From: an uncultured cyanobacterium
GTDB lineage: Bacteria; Cyanobacteriota; Cyanobacteriia; Cyanobacteriales; Microcystaceae
DNA: 64,000 nt
Direction of reading: 5' to 3'
Assembly: GCA_903887375.1 (NCBI GenBank)
Contig: CAISPN010000119.1
Span: forward strand, 21,264 to 85,263
Within the stretch, counting starts at the first letter, position 1. The number at the start of each line of letters is the position of its first letter. The translations under genes were made by a program, and so were the position numbers. The notes beneath the pieces were generated by a model. That model was not told where the DNA came from. It did no database searches and saw only the letters and a list, made by a program, of their open reading frames with translations. This document shows positions 1 to 10,141 of this stretch, piece by piece.

Positions 1-96
1 AACTAAGAGAAACAACTCGTGATCGCTCTGTTGGATCAGCTTTTCTGTGACATAATGACCAATGCAGCCACTGGCCCCAGTTATAAATATACGCAT
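1..96 (-). CDS. NAD(P)-dependent epimerase/dehydratase, N-terminal fragment
   Basis: Only the first 32 codons lie in the window; the rest runs off the left edge. The peptide starts MRIFITGASGCIGHYV, the beta-alpha-beta Rossmann start with a GxxGxxG dinucleotide-binding loop. This is typical of extended short-chain dehydrogenases (sugar epimerases, dehydratases, reductases). It lies 51 bp downstream of hemE on the same strand and could be co-transcribed with it. Substrate and exact family cannot be told from 32 residues. Confidence 0.75.
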   Translation of the reverse strand, partial: MRIFITGASGCIGHYVTEKLIQQSDHELFLLV

Positions 97-110
97 ATCT
101 TTTAATTCAA

Positions 111-148
111 CCTAATCCGAACATTTGCCCGGATCAGGAATTTTTTTT
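111..148 (+). terminator. Terminator-like hairpin reading on the plus strand
   Basis: CCTAATCCG (111-119) pairs with CGGATCAGG (130-138), a 9-bp stem with one G-T pair, followed by eight T (141-148). The U-run is on the plus strand, although both neighbouring genes (epimerase and hemE) read on the minus strand. On the minus strand the hairpin has no U-tract. It would stop antisense transcription entering hemE from the left. Confidence 0.5.
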
Positions 149-1200
149 CATTGGGGATAGGAGAGAGCTTTGGATGTTTCAAAGAAGAAGCGTACATTGT
201 CTTCAGGGGTTCCGACTAGCACACCATGGCCTAGATTGAGGATATGTCCACGATTGCCGGCTTTATGCACTGTATCATGAATTCGGCTGGCAATTAGAGA
301 CTGTGAACCAAAAAGAACACCAGGATCCAAATTACCCTGTACCTTACAATCTTGACCTAGTCTTGCTTTAGCATCAGCCATATCTACCGTCCAATCAACA
401 CTGACAATATCCACTCCAGATCTGCCCATTCTCTCCAAAATACCAGCACTGCCGCTGATATAGAGAATTAATGGTGTATCGGGATGGGTCTGTTTGACCT
501 GCTTGATCACTTGTTGTTGATAGGGTAAAGCAAAAGTGTCATAGTCTTGTGGAGAGAGCTGACCTGCCCAGGAATCAAATAGTTGAACTACTTGGGCGCC
601 GCAGTCAATTTGATAACGTGCATAGACTGCAATAGCATCAGCTATCTTAGCGAGTAACTGATGGAGAATTTCTGGCCGAGAAAAAGCCATGCTCTTAATC
701 TGGGAATAGTCTTTAGAGCTTTTTCCTTCGATAGCATAGGCCGCTAGAGTCCAAGGGGCTCCGACGAAACCCAGTACTGTCGAACGATTACCTACTTCGT
801 TTCTAAGGGTTTGTAGAATAGTCTGAATAAATGAGAAATCTTTAGCAGGATCTAGAGGATGTAGTTTATCAATCTGCTCTTGAGTGCGAATCGGTGGGTC
901 AATAATAGGACCTTTGCTCTCAATGATATCAAAAGGAATTCCAATCCCTGGAAGCGGGGTGAGGATATCAGAAAAAAGGATTACTCCATCTGGGGCAAAA
1001 GCAGACCAGGGCTGCAGAGAAATCTCAATGGCTAAATCAGGGTTTTCTGAACGCTCTCGAAACCCAGGATAGCGATCACGTAGTTCGCGGTAAACCTTCA
1101 TATATCGCCCTGCCTGCCGCATCATCCAAACGGGTGGGCGCTCAACTATTTCTCCTCTAGCTGCGCGCAGCAACAAAGGGGTATCGTTATTCTCACTCAT
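148..1200 (-). CDS. hemE: Uroporphyrinogen decarboxylase
   Basis: Catalyses the four decarboxylations of uroporphyrinogen III to coproporphyrinogen III on the shared heme/chlorophyll/phycobilin route in the cytosol. The 350-residue length is normal for the family. The N-terminal signature [12 protein letters not shown] (about residues 22-33) is present; its arginine binds substrate carboxylates in characterised HemE. The motif [11 protein letters not shown] and the C-terminal [16 protein letters not shown] are also typical. The ATG at 1198-1200 fits the usual N-terminus. It is a stand-alone gene on the minus strand, with leuA upstream (58 bp) and an epimerase downstream. Confidence 0.97.
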   Translation of the reverse strand: MSENNDTPLLLRAARGEIVERPPVWMMRQAGRYMKVYRELRDRYPGFRERSENPDLAIEISLQPWSAFAPDGVILFSDILTPLPGIGIPFDIIESKGPIIDPPIRTQEQIDKLHPLDPAKDFSFIQTILQTLRNEVGNRSTVLGFVGAPWTLAAYAIEGKSSKDYSQIKSMAFSRPEILHQLLAKIADAIAVYARYQIDCGAQVVQLFDSWAGQLSPQDYDTFALPYQQQVIKQVKQTHPDTPLILYISGSAGILERMGRSGVDIVSVDWTVDMADAKARLGQDCKVQGNLDPGVLFGSQSLIASRIHDTVHKAGNRGHILNLGHGVLVGTPEDNVRFFFETSKALSYPQ

Positions 1201-1258
1201 GACAAATTCTCATACAATTTTGGCCATTCTCTAGCTTAGCTAAAATTGTGCTTACTGA

Positions 1259-2878
1259 TTAATAAATATTTTGTAAATCAGAATTAGCTTGATTATTAGT
1301 TACTGCGCAGAGACGATTGAGCGCGTTGAGATAGGCTTTGGCCGCTGCTACAATGATGTCGGTATTAGCAGCGTAGCCTGAATATATAGAGCCCTTATGA
1401 CGCAGTCGAATGGTTACTTCTCCCATGGCATCTATTCCCGCGGTGACTGACTGTACGGAAAATTCAATCAATTCATTGGGAATATCGATCACCCGGTTGA
1501 TAGCTTTATAGACGGCATCAACTGGACCAGTACCAATTGCCGCATCAGTTAGTTCTTTTCCCTCGGCATCTCTTAAAACTACTGTCGCTGTCGGGGAGGC
1601 GTGATCGCCGCAAGAAACCTGCACCAGCTCGAGCTTAAATAGTTCTGGGGGCTGTTGAATTTCATCGCTGATGATTGCTTCAAGATCCCGGTCAGTGATT
1701 TCTTTTTTCTTATCAGCTACTTCTTTAAAGCGCACAAAGGCCTTATTTAGATCTTGTTCAGAAAGTTCATAGCCTATTTCTTTGAGCCGATTGCGAAAAG
1801 CATTGCGACCGGAAAGTTTGCCCAGAACCAATTGGTTGTTAGTAAGCCCAATCGATTCGGCATTGATAATTTCGTAGGTCAGTGGATTTTTGAGAACTCC
1901 ATCTTGATGTATACCCGATTCATGGGCAAAGGCATTAGCCCCAACAATTGCCTTGTTGGGCTGGACTACCATACCAGTAAGGCTAGAAACTAGGCGCGAT
2001 ACTTTATAAATCTGCTTAGTATCAATCCCCGTAAGTGGCTCAGTTGATTCTTTTGCTCTGCCCAAAAAGGGATTGAAATACTGACGGCGTACATGTAAAG
2101 CCATGACTAATTCTTCTAAGGCAGCATTACCAGCTCTCTCACCGATACCATTGATAGTGCACTCTAACTGTCTGGCTCCATTTTTAACTGCTTCGAGGAA
2201 ATTGGCAACAGCTAAGCCCAGATCATTATGACCATGGACTGAAATAATTGCCTGGTCTATATTTGGTACATTCTCCCTGATTCCTTTAATCAAAGCGCCA
2301 TATTCACCGGGAGTAGTATAGCCTACAGTATCTGGTATATTGACAGTAGTCGCGCCAGCTTTGATGGCAGATTCTAATACTTGGTAAAGAAATTCAGGAT
2401 CGCTCCTTCCAGCATCTTCTGGTGAAAATTCGACATCATCTACTAAAGATTTGGCATAGGCAACCATTTCAGGCACTATAGCAAGGACATCGGCTCTTGT
2501 TTTTTTAAGTTTATATTCCAGATGTATGTCAGAAGTCGCTAAGAATGTATGTATTCTTTTTTTATGGGTAGGTTTGAGAGCCTCTGCGGCAGTTTTAATA
2601 TCACTAGTGGTTGCTCTAGCTAGAGCGCAAATAGTAGGACCTTCTTGGGTACCAACTAGATTGGCTATCTTTTGAACTGCTTCAAAATCACCAGGACTAG
2701 AGTAGGGAAAGCCAGCTTCGATGATATCTACTCCCAATCTGGCTAGTGCTTTGGCAATCGTAAGTTTTTCATCGACATTTAGAGTAGCTCCAGGGGACTG
2801 TTCACCATCACGCAAAGTTGTGTCGAAGATAATTATACGCTCGCTCTGGTTATCCATATTTTTACACCATATACCCAT
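1259..2878 (-). CDS. leuA: 2-isopropylmalate synthase
   Basis: Condenses acetyl-CoA with 2-oxoisovalerate, the first committed step of leucine synthesis. The catalytic domain begins with [12 protein letters not shown] and carries the metal-binding [12 protein letters not shown]. The C-terminal third (about residues 400-520, with the [13 protein letters not shown] region) is the LeuA regulatory domain that mediates leucine feedback. The first ATG gives 539 residues. A second ATG at 2855-2857 (residue 8) gives [18 protein letters not shown], closer to the usual family start; neither has a clear Shine-Dalgarno, so the start may be 2857. The next gene upstream is an NYN-domain gene 24 bp away. 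Confidence 0.96.
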   Translation of the reverse strand: MGIWCKNMDNQSERIIIFDTTLRDGEQSPGATLNVDEKLTIAKALARLGVDIIEAGFPYSSPGDFEAVQKIANLVGTQEGPTICALARATTSDIKTAAEALKPTHKKRIHTFLATSDIHLEYKLKKTRADVLAIVPEMVAYAKSLVDDVEFSPEDAGRSDPEFLYQVLESAIKAGATTVNIPDTVGYTTPGEYGALIKGIRENVPNIDQAIISVHGHNDLGLAVANFLEAVKNGARQLECTINGIGERAGNAALEELVMALHVRRQYFNPFLGRAKESTEPLTGIDTKQIYKVSRLVSSLTGMVVQPNKAIVGANAFAHESGIHQDGVLKNPLTYEIINAESIGLTNNQLVLGKLSGRNAFRNRLKEIGYELSEQDLNKAFVRFKEVADKKKEITDRDLEAIISDEIQQPPELFKLELVQVSCGDHASPTATVVLRDAEGKELTDAAIGTGPVDAVYKAINRVIDIPNELIEFSVQSVTAGIDAMGEVTIRLRHKGSIYSGYAANTDIIVAAAKAYLNALNRLCAVTNNQANSDLQNIY

Positions 2879-2902
2879 AACACAATTGTAGACTTTTTCT
2901 CT

Positions 2903-3439
2903 TTATCCATCTACTTTTTCAATATAGTTGCGAATATCATTAAGATCTATATAGCGATCTGTGGCGTTTCTGAGTTCTCTGGCAATCATCCCTTCAGTTG
3001 AAACTACCGTGATATGAGTGCTTTTAGATCTCAATAATTCAATGGCTCTTTCAAAGTCTCCATCGCCACTAAAGAGAATTACTCGGTCATATTGATCTAC
3101 TGTATTAAACATATCTACGACTATTTCGATATCTAGATTGGCTTTTTGAGAATAACGCCCAGAACTATCGTCATAGTACTCTTTGAGGATTTTGGTTCTG
3201 ACTGTATAGCCTAATGAAATTAAAGCATCCCGAAATCCTCTTTGATCTTGGGAGTCTTTGAGCCCTGTGTACCAAAAGGCATTGACTAAAGAAACATTGG
3301 GTAGATTGGTAAAGTGATCTAAAACACGACGGGGATCAAAAAACCAACCATTTTTTTGCTGGGCATAAAACATATTATTTCCATCTATAAAAATAGACAG
3401 ACGTTCTCGCTGACAACTACAGCTAGTTAATCCGTTCAT
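2903..3439 (-). CDS. LabA/DUF88-like NYN domain protein
   Basis: 178 residues containing one NYN (PIN-like) domain, a fold found in metal-dependent nucleases. Acidic motifs are visible: FIDGNN (Asp19), LDIEIVVDMF in the middle, and ILFSGDGDFERAIELL near residue 120. These match the LabA/DUF88 family, whose member in Synechococcus elongatus modulates circadian gene expression. An N-terminal CSC cluster (residues 7-9) is unusual, but no metal site can be claimed from it. It lies just upstream of leuA on the same strand. RNase activity and any clock role are inferred from family only. Confidence 0.8.
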   Translation of the reverse strand: MNGLTSCSCQRERLSIFIDGNNMFYAQQKNGWFFDPRRVLDHFTNLPNVSLVNAFWYTGLKDSQDQRGFRDALISLGYTVRTKILKEYYDDSSGRYSQKANLDIEIVVDMFNTVDQYDRVILFSGDGDFERAIELLRSKSTHITVVSTEGMIARELRNATDRYIDLNDIRNYIEKVDG

Positions 3440-3627
3440 ATAGTGACGTTTAATTTAGAAATATTGGGTTAATTTACTGAGATTTACAAAATATAAATAA
3501 TCGGAAAAGATAGTGGATAAGTTATAAATGTCAGATAGAGACAGATTGGATACTAATAGGGGTATCTTTATTAGAGATAAATAAGCTAACACTACTTATG
3601 AATTTTACAAGATCATCTCAGTCTTTT

Positions 3628-4455
3628 CTAGTTATTAACTAAATAAGAACACCAATCACTCCATCCACCAGGATAAAGTTTTGCTCTTTTGAACAAGCCT
3701 GCTTGCTCTAGAGAGAAAAGATTGACACAAGCTGTAACTCCTGAGCCACAATAGACCCAGATCTCTTTATTGCTATCTGGGATATCTTGCCAAAGATCTT
3801 TTTGATCTTCTAGTAAATATCCTTGCTCATCGCTCACGCGTAAATAAGGATGATTTATAGCCCCCGGTATATGGCCTGCTATAGGATCTATAGGTTCACT
3901 TTGGCCTAGATAGCGTTTTTGATCTCTTGAATCAATTAATATTACCCCTTGGGAGTTTAGATGCTCTTGCAGTTGACTATGTTCAATTGTCCAGTCTAAA
4001 TTTGGTTTGCTTTCAAAAAGACAAGATTTTCTAGGCCCCGGAATTTTGTTTTCAATTGGATAGCCCAACTCTTGCCAAGCCTGCCAACCTCCATCGAGAA
4101 TTTGCACCTGCTCATGTCCCCAATAGCGTGCTAACCACCAAAGACGGGCTGCAAAGGCAAAGCGTGAATCATCATAGGCAACGATTCTACTTTTGCCAGC
4201 GACTATTCCCAACTTGCCCAAAGTTTCTGGGAAATTAATCGGTAAGGGGTGACGGCCGCCATGGTTTTTTATAGGAGCCGAGAGATTTTTTTCTAGATCT
4301 AGATAATAGGCATTAGGTATATGAGAATTTATATATTGCCGGTAGCCCCAATCTCTATCCTGTAGATTAAAGCGGCAATCTATGACAACTATATCTTCTT
4401 GCTTAAGATCTTCTAAGAGTTGTTCTGGTTTTATAATAAATGAGCTCTGCTTCAT
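3628..4455 (-). CDS. Sulfurtransferase with two rhodanese domains (3-mercaptopyruvate sulfurtransferase type)
   Basis: Two rhodanese modules in tandem: an inactive N-terminal one (around ADSRFAFAARLWWLARYWGHE-like region, here YDDSRFAFAARLWW) and an active C-terminal one with the loop YCGSGVTACVN. CGSGVTA is the active-site pattern of 3-mercaptopyruvate sulfurtransferases, whereas thiosulfate sulfurtransferases have CRKGVTA. The start is placed at the ATG 4453-4455 (MKQSSFII). A longer reading from a TTG at 4485 would overlap recG by 4 bp but adds a lysine-rich tail not seen in the family. It probably shares a transcript with recG upstream. Confidence 0.88.
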   Translation of the reverse strand: MKQSSFIIKPEQLLEDLKQEDIVVIDCRFNLQDRDWGYRQYINSHIPNAYYLDLEKNLSAPIKNHGGRHPLPINFPETLGKLGIVAGKSRIVAYDDSRFAFAARLWWLARYWGHEQVQILDGGWQAWQELGYPIENKIPGPRKSCLFESKPNLDWTIEHSQLQEHLNSQGVILIDSRDQKRYLGQSEPIDPIAGHIPGAINHPYLRVSDEQGYLLEDQKDLWQDIPDSNKEIWVYCGSGVTACVNLFSLEQAGLFKRAKLYPGGWSDWCSYLVNN

Positions 4456-4481
4456 GCTGTTGGTTTTTCTTCTAATTTTAA

Positions 4482-6944
4482 TCAATTAAGGACATCAGCC
4501 CCTAATAGTCTCTCTAGTCTGGCGTCTAATTCGTTCTTAAGGGCTGGCCAAGACTTTAAGCTATAGTCAGATTGAATGATTTTTTCTGCTGCTTCTCTAG
4601 CTAGGATCAGCACTTGTTGATCTTCAACTAGGCTAGCTAGGGCAAAATCAGGTAAACCCGATTGCCTAGTGCCCAAAACCTCACCTGGTCCTCTTAGTCG
4701 CATATCCATTTCTGAGATAAAAAAACCATCTTGTGATTGCTCTAGTACGCTGAGTCTTTGAACAGCATCAGGTGTTCGACTAGCAGAGAGCAAGAGGCAA
4801 TGCGACTTGGACTGGCCACGGCCAACCCGGCCTCTTAGCTGATGTAGCTGCGAAAGTCCAAAGCGTTCAGCATTCTCAATCAACATCACAGTGGCATTAG
4901 GTACATCAACTCCGACCTCTATCACAGTAGTAGAGACTATAATTTGAACTTGATTAGCTCGAAAACCATCGAGAACTTCTTCTTTTTGGGCAGCAGACAT
5001 TTTGCCATGTAGTAAACCTACTTTAAAATTAGGGAAAATCAACTCAGATAGTTTCTGATGTTCTTCGACTGCGGCGCGCACATCTAGTTTTTCAACTTCT
5101 TCAATTACTGGAAAAATTACATATGCCTGTCTACCTTGATCTACTTCTTTTTTAATTAATTCATAGGCTTTGTTTCGCTCCTTGCCGGATAGTACTTTAG
5201 TGTGAATTGCTACTCTCCCAGGAGGTAGTTCGTCAATTTGACTGACATCAAGATCGCCATGGAGAGTAAGAGCTAAAGTACGAGGAATAGGGGTAGCAGT
5301 CATGCTCAGCACATGGGGCGAGTTTCCCTTTGAGAGCAAACTTGCTCTTTGCTGGACACCAAAACGGTGCTGCTCGTCTATTACAACTAATCCTAAATTT
5401 TGAAAATTGACTTTTTCTTGAATCAGGGCATGAGTTCCAACTACCACTGAAAGCTCACCTGTTTCCAGTTCTCTATAGATTTGACGTCTTTTAGCTATCT
5501 TGGTAGAACCGGTGAGAATTTCTATAGGCAGATGCAATTGATTGAACCAGCTTAGTAGTTTAACATAATGTTGCTGGGCTAGAACCTCAGTTGGAGCCAT
5601 AAAGGCTGCTTGGTAGCCTGATTGAAGTGCTGCCAAGATGGCATAGACAGCTACTATTGTTTTTCCAGAACCTACATCCCCTTGAACCAAACGATTCATA
5701 GCAGTTGTAGATTGGAGATCTTGTAAAATTTCGCCGATTACTCTACTTTGGGCTTGAGTTAATTTAAAAGGTAACAATTCATTGAAGGATTCAATTAATT
5801 GACCAGTAGGATTAAAAATAAGAGCCTTTTGATTTTCCTGTTCTCGCAAAAACCTACGCTGCAGAAAGCCCAATTGTAAATAAAAAAATTCATCAAAGAT
5901 TAATCTTCTTCTGGCTTGAGAAAGCGAGAGCTCACTTTCAGGATAGTGAATCTGGGCGATAGCCTCTTTCAAATCTACCAGCTGATATTGCTTTTTTAGC
6001 TCAATTGGTAAGGGATCTGTGAGCTTTTTAGCAATTGGTAAGACTGCTATCACTGCTGATCTAACTATATCCGCGGCAATCCCTTCACTCAAAGGATAAA
6101 CTGGTAAAACCCTGCCAATTTTTGTAGATTCAATAGAATCAACAAAACTATCGAGTACTTCTATTTCCGGATTATCTAGAGTCAAACCATATTTATTAGC
6201 TTTAACCAATCCCGAAGCCGCTACTATAGAGCCTACTGGATAGGTTTTTTTTAATTTTTCTTGCCAACCCCTATTGCTATAGCGAGTGCCTGCATAAAAA
6301 CGACTAACTTTGATTTGGCCACTTTGATCTTTAAGAAGCAATTCAAAAATAGTCAATCGGGTATTTTTCGGACTGCTAAAGCAACTACAGCGCCTAACTG
6401 TACCTACAATAGTTGCAGTCTCACCAGCAACTAGATCTTTTATAGTGACCTGGCGAGCATAGTTGATATAGTCTCTGGGATAGTAAAAAAGCAGATCTTT
6501 AACATTCTGCAAGCCTAATTTTTTGAGTGATTGGCCTTTGTTACCACCAAGACCGCTGACAGTTTCTAACGGCTGCTCTAGAGAGAGCGCTTTAGCTGAA
6601 GGTGATTTTTGCCTGATAGATACAGTACGCGGAATTTTGGGCTCATTTACTGGTGGCTTTACTTCCAGCTGATCTTTGATCTCCATCAAAAAGCGACGCG
6701 TCTGGGCAATTAGATGCTGCCTTTGGGAGAGATTTAATTCTGGGTATTGCGAAAATTTACGACCAAATTCGTACCAATTACGACGTTGTTCCAGGGATAT
6801 CCCCAGTGGTGGACTTTCGGTCAGAGAGAGCCAGAGAAATTCACTAAAACGATGCTCTCTGCCTTGCAAATCAACGAAACCTTTTTCTGCTTCTAAAGAT
6901 AGTGCCAACTGGAGTCTTTCCCAGTCGATGGTTTCGGATGACAT
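4482..6944 (-). CDS. recG: ATP-dependent DNA helicase RecG
   Basis: Superfamily 2 helicase that remodels stalled forks and branched DNA. Order of parts: about 125 residues of cyanobacterial N-terminal extension; a wedge/OB domain (GLGGNKGQSLKKLGL, then FYYPRDYINY); helicase motif I GDVGSGKT near residue 421; motif II DEQHRFG near residue 523; and the C-terminal helicase half ending in the RGRVGRGQSKSHC motif VI and RGPGEVLGTRQSGLP. The 820-residue length fits cyanobacterial RecG. The ATG at 6942-6944 is the start. An 81-bp gap with a perfect hairpin separates it from ygfZ. Confidence 0.97.
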   Translation of the reverse strand: MSSETIDWERLQLALSLEAEKGFVDLQGREHRFSEFLWLSLTESPPLGISLEQRRNWYEFGRKFSQYPELNLSQRQHLIAQTRRFLMEIKDQLEVKPPVNEPKIPRTVSIRQKSPSAKALSLEQPLETVSGLGGNKGQSLKKLGLQNVKDLLFYYPRDYINYARQVTIKDLVAGETATIVGTVRRCSCFSSPKNTRLTIFELLLKDQSGQIKVSRFYAGTRYSNRGWQEKLKKTYPVGSIVAASGLVKANKYGLTLDNPEIEVLDSFVDSIESTKIGRVLPVYPLSEGIAADIVRSAVIAVLPIAKKLTDPLPIELKKQYQLVDLKEAIAQIHYPESELSLSQARRRLIFDEFFYLQLGFLQRRFLREQENQKALIFNPTGQLIESFNELLPFKLTQAQSRVIGEILQDLQSTTAMNRLVQGDVGSGKTIVAVYAILAALQSGYQAAFMAPTEVLAQQHYVKLLSWFNQLHLPIEILTGSTKIAKRRQIYRELETGELSVVVGTHALIQEKVNFQNLGLVVIDEQHRFGVQQRASLLSKGNSPHVLSMTATPIPRTLALTLHGDLDVSQIDELPPGRVAIHTKVLSGKERNKAYELIKKEVDQGRQAYVIFPVIEEVEKLDVRAAVEEHQKLSELIFPNFKVGLLHGKMSAAQKEEVLDGFRANQVQIIVSTTVIEVGVDVPNATVMLIENAERFGLSQLHQLRGRVGRGQSKSHCLLLSASRTPDAVQRLSVLEQSQDGFFISEMDMRLRGPGEVLGTRQSGLPDFALASLVEDQQVLILAREAAEKIIQSDYSLKSWPALKNELDARLERLLGADVLN

Positions 6945-6983
6945 AGAAAAAAAAGAATATAGATTTAGATAATAATTATGCTC

Positions 6984-7003
6984 AAGAGACTTTTTTGTCT
7001 CTT
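6984..7003. other. Perfect 7-bp hairpin between ygfZ and recG
   Basis: AAGAGAC (6984-6990) and GTCTCTT (6997-7003) flank a six-T loop. On the minus strand, where both neighbours lie, no U-run follows, so it is not a classic intrinsic terminator. It may act as a weak terminator, an RNA-processing site or an mRNA stabiliser between the two genes. Confidence 0.4.
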
Positions 7004-7025
7004 AATTTTAGCCTAAGGCAATATT

Positions 7026-7976
7026 CTAGGGACGATAATAATCATGAGAAAGATAGGGAACCGAGATTATTTTCCCTTGGGTATGATGATCTACTTCAAT
7101 TTCTAATCCTTCTCCACCTGCTTTGCTTTTGATATAGGCTAATCCTATTACTTCTCCTGAAATAGTTTTCTGGCAACTAGTCACGGTACCTATTCGCTCT
7201 TGCTCTAGATAAATAGGACTACCTTCTGGTACTTGTTTATTCAAGCTAATTCCCCACAATCTCTGTTTGACTCCTTGGTAGGTATTCAGACGAGCAATAG
7301 TTTCTTGTCCTATATAGCAGCCTTTAGTAAAAGATATTGCCCGCCATAATCCAGCCTCAAGAGCATTGTAATCTTCAGTGAGCTCGCGACCAGGGTGGGG
7401 TCTGCCTTGGGTGATGCGCAGCTCTTCTTGCTCTTGCGGGGAAAGTGTAACCATTCCCAATGCAATTAAGCGCTCTTTATAGCTAGAATATTCCTGCTCT
7501 GCAATAAAGAGAGTATATCCTGGTAGATCTAGTCCTGTCCCAACAGCAATCCTGCTAGATCCAACAGACTGGTGATCTCCGTAATTAACAGCAGTTAACT
7601 CAAGAGGCATTACTTGCTGTAGTAATTCTTCGGAATTTTTTCCTATTATTTTCAATACTCGATACTTAGCGGTTATATCTTGAATCTGCACTTGATCTGC
7701 TGGAAATATATAGCGATCTATCCACTGGTAGAGAAACTCGCGGCGCTCTCTGGAAACCAAGATCCAGATGGCATCTTCTAAATTGTAAATAGTAGCCAAA
7801 TCAAGAGTTCTAGCTGTAGAGTTGACAAAAACACTATCAATTCCTTGCCCAACTGACAAACTATTGATATCGTTGGTGGTTTGGTTATGAAGAAACTGTT
7901 GGCGATCTTTGCCAGTTAGCTCTAAAATTGCCCAATTTTCTGGATCTATTAACTTTACTGTCTCATCTTTATTCAT
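7026..7976 (-). CDS. ygfZ: Folate-binding protein YgfZ/IBA57 family
   Basis: A GcvT-fold protein that supports assembly or repair of iron-sulfur enzymes in a folate-dependent way. The family signature K-G-C-Y-x-G-Q-E is intact (FTKGCYIGQETIARLNTYQG), including the cysteine that separates YgfZ from real GcvT. ATG 7974-7976 (MNKDETVKLID) is preferred over a TTG four codons earlier. With this start it overlaps the 3' end of the M16 peptidase gene by 8 bp, which suggests translational coupling. The true aminomethyltransferase gene gcvT is elsewhere, at 60442. Confidence 0.92.
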   Translation of the reverse strand: MNKDETVKLIDPENWAILELTGKDRQQFLHNQTTNDINSLSVGQGIDSVFVNSTARTLDLATIYNLEDAIWILVSRERREFLYQWIDRYIFPADQVQIQDITAKYRVLKIIGKNSEELLQQVMPLELTAVNYGDHQSVGSSRIAVGTGLDLPGYTLFIAEQEYSSYKERLIALGMVTLSPQEQEELRITQGRPHPGRELTEDYNALEAGLWRAISFTKGCYIGQETIARLNTYQGVKQRLWGISLNKQVPEGSPIYLEQERIGTVTSCQKTISGEVIGLAYIKSKAGGEGLEIEVDHHTQGKIISVPYLSHDYYRP

Positions 7977-9258
7977 ATTTTTGATCAAATGTTGGTTTGA
8001 TGATTGTCACTGCATAACGCTCTACGCCGAGATACTTCTGGGCAATGATTTGCAAATTTTCCCTAGTTAGTTGTCTGATTTTAGCTGGGAGAGTCATGGC
8101 AACTTCTAGCGAGGCTATAGTACTATAATAGCCATAGAATTCAGCAAGCTGTTGTGGACTTTCTAAAGAAAAAAGGAAACTATGAGAAAGAATTTTTTGG
8201 GCTCTGAATAGTTCTTCTGCCTCTACTAGATTGGTCTGCAATTGAGTAATCTCCTGGATAATACTCTTTTCTACTGATTCTAGATTTTCTGTATTGAGAT
8301 AAGCCCCAATGCAGAAAAGACCCGAATCACTCTGAAGGGAAAAGTGACTGGCAATATCATCTACTAATTGTCTTTGTTCCCTGAGAGTCTTAACCAGCCT
8401 AGAAGAGCGGCTACTGGCCAGGATTATTGAAATAAGATCTAAAGCTAGGCTATCTTCTATATTTTGAACTCCCGGCCCTAACCAACCCATCAATAGACGG
8501 GCTTGAGTGATTCGAGGCAGTTCTATTTCTTTTCTTCTGATAGAGACTAAAGGGGGCTCAGCCTCAACTTCAAAATGAGGACATTCGGAAGGAGTACAAA
8601 AATCCCTAAACATATCCTCAACCAAAGTTAAGGCATGATCCTGTTTAAGACCACCTACAACCACTACTGTCATGTTTTTAGGTTGATAGTGGGTTTGGTG
8701 AAAACAGCGAAGTTTTTGAACTGTATGCTGATAGAGTAACTCTTCTGAACCAATAATTGAGTCTTTGTAAGGATGCAATTGATAAATAGATTGAGAAAGT
8801 AGCTCAAAAGCGATAAAGTCAGGATCGTCATAGCAACCTCTGAGTTCATCTAGGATAACTTCCCTCTCTCGATAAAATTCCTGCTCATCTATTTGAGCAT
8901 GCAACATTATTTCTGCTAGAAGTGGCAATGTCGCATTTTGATATTCATTAGCTACTGTCAAGAAAAAGTGAGCATAGTCATAACTGGTAGAGGCATTAGT
9001 TGCTCCACCATTTTCTTCAATAACTCGATCAAAGACGCTAGGGGCAATTAATTGGCTACCTTTAAAAATCATATGCTCGAGAAAATGAGCTATCCCTTGC
9101 CAATTAGGGGGTTGCTTGATTGCTCCTGCTTTAACCCAAACGTCACTGACGGTTACTGGACTATTTGGCAAGTGTTTGTATACTAATTTCAGTCCATTGC
9201 TTAATATATGAAGCTGAGGAGGAGCGGGATCTATACTATTTGATGGTTGAAGTTGCAA
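7969..9258 (-). CDS. M16-family zinc peptidase
   Basis: A 429-residue insulinase/processing-peptidase-like protein of the short M16B type. The inverted zinc motif HxxEH is present as HFLEH (His58, Glu61, His62). The third ligand Glu lies about 75 residues later in REREVILDELRG, so this is the catalytically competent type of subunit. No signal peptide is visible. The reading starts at a TTG (9256-9258); no ATG lies before the first conserved strand, so TTG is likely but unproven. It is upstream of ygfZ (8-bp overlap) and 12 bp downstream of mutM. Confidence 0.9.
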   Translation of the reverse strand: MQLQPSNSIDPAPPQLHILSNGLKLVYKHLPNSPVTVSDVWVKAGAIKQPPNWQGIAHFLEHMIFKGSQLIAPSVFDRVIEENGGATNASTSYDYAHFFLTVANEYQNATLPLLAEIMLHAQIDEQEFYREREVILDELRGCYDDPDFIAFELLSQSIYQLHPYKDSIIGSEELLYQHTVQKLRCFHQTHYQPKNMTVVVVGGLKQDHALTLVEDMFRDFCTPSECPHFEVEAEPPLVSIRRKEIELPRITQARLLMGWLGPGVQNIEDSLALDLISIILASSRSSRLVKTLREQRQLVDDIASHFSLQSDSGLFCIGAYLNTENLESVEKSIIQEITQLQTNLVEAEELFRAQKILSHSFLFSLESPQQLAEFYGYYSTIASLEVAMTLPAKIRQLTRENLQIIAQKYLGVERYAVTIIKPTFDQKYE

Positions 9259-9270
9259 TCTCTTGATTTG

Positions 9271-10131
9271 TTATGTTGGACTTGCTTGACATTTGGGACA
9301 AAAATGGCTGGAGCGGCCTGCCAATTTGATTTTTTGAATCAACCCTCCACAGATTCGGCAAGGTTGGCCGGCACGCCCATAGACCCAAGCCACTCCTCCA
9401 TAGTTACCATTGATTCCAGTGACAGTACGAAAATCCCTGATGGTTGTTCCACCTTGCTCTATTCCCCTTTTGAGAACATTGACAACAGACTTTTGGAGAT
9501 CTTGACAATTGCTTTTAGTCAATGAACAAGCGATAGTTTCTGGATGAATTCGACTCTCAAAGAGAGACTCATCAGCATAGATATTCCCAACTCCAGCAAT
9601 GATACTTTGATCTAGAAGAATATTTTTGATTTTATTATTGCGTTTGCTTAACCTGTCAATGAGGTAATCTACAGTAAAACCAGCAGAAAGAGGCTCTATT
9701 CCCAAACCCCCCAAAGAGGTGATTATACTTTCTGGGCTCATGCCAGCGGGAATTAGCCAGATCTTCCCAAAAGTACGAATATCAACAAAGCGCAATTCCT
9801 GGATTTGCCCAAAGAAAAAACGAACCCTAGTATGTTTAGAAAGTGGTTCGTATTGTTTGAGCCAGAGCAACTGACCAGTCATCCGAAGATGTACAGCTAG
9901 AAATCCACTATCTTCATCTCGGTCATTAGCCAATGAGGCAATCAGGTATTTACCCCTTCGAGACCAATTAATTATATGCAGGCCAACCAAAGACTGCCAG
10001 AAAAGCTCTTGATGTGGTACAGGGTGGGCGATGGTTCTCTCTAGAAGCACCTGCCCACCTGTTATAGTCAAGCCAGAAGTAGCTTGATTGAGTCCTGTAC
10101 AAACTATCTCAACTTCAGGAAGTTCGGGCAC
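9271..10131 (-). CDS. mutM: Formamidopyrimidine-DNA glycosylase (Fpg)
   Basis: Bifunctional glycosylase/AP lyase that removes 8-oxoguanine and formamidopyrimidines. The N-terminus PELPEVE gives the catalytic proline (after Met removal) and Glu. The beta-hairpin lysine is seen in SRRGKYLI. A four-cysteine zinc finger closes the protein (Cys258, Cys261, Cys278, Cys281). Length 286 is typical. The initiation codon is GTG (10129-10131), confirmed because Pro must be residue 2. It follows psaE by 10 bp, so the two are very probably one transcript. Confidence 0.97.
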   Translation of the reverse strand: MPELPEVEIVCTGLNQATSGLTITGGQVLLERTIAHPVPHQELFWQSLVGLHIINWSRRGKYLIASLANDRDEDSGFLAVHLRMTGQLLWLKQYEPLSKHTRVRFFFGQIQELRFVDIRTFGKIWLIPAGMSPESIITSLGGLGIEPLSAGFTVDYLIDRLSKRNNKIKNILLDQSIIAGVGNIYADESLFESRIHPETIACSLTKSNCQDLQKSVVNVLKRGIEQGGTTIRDFRTVTGINGNYGGVAWVYGRAGQPCRICGGLIQKIKLAGRSSHFCPKCQASPT

Positions 10132-10141
10132 TTTTTTCTAC

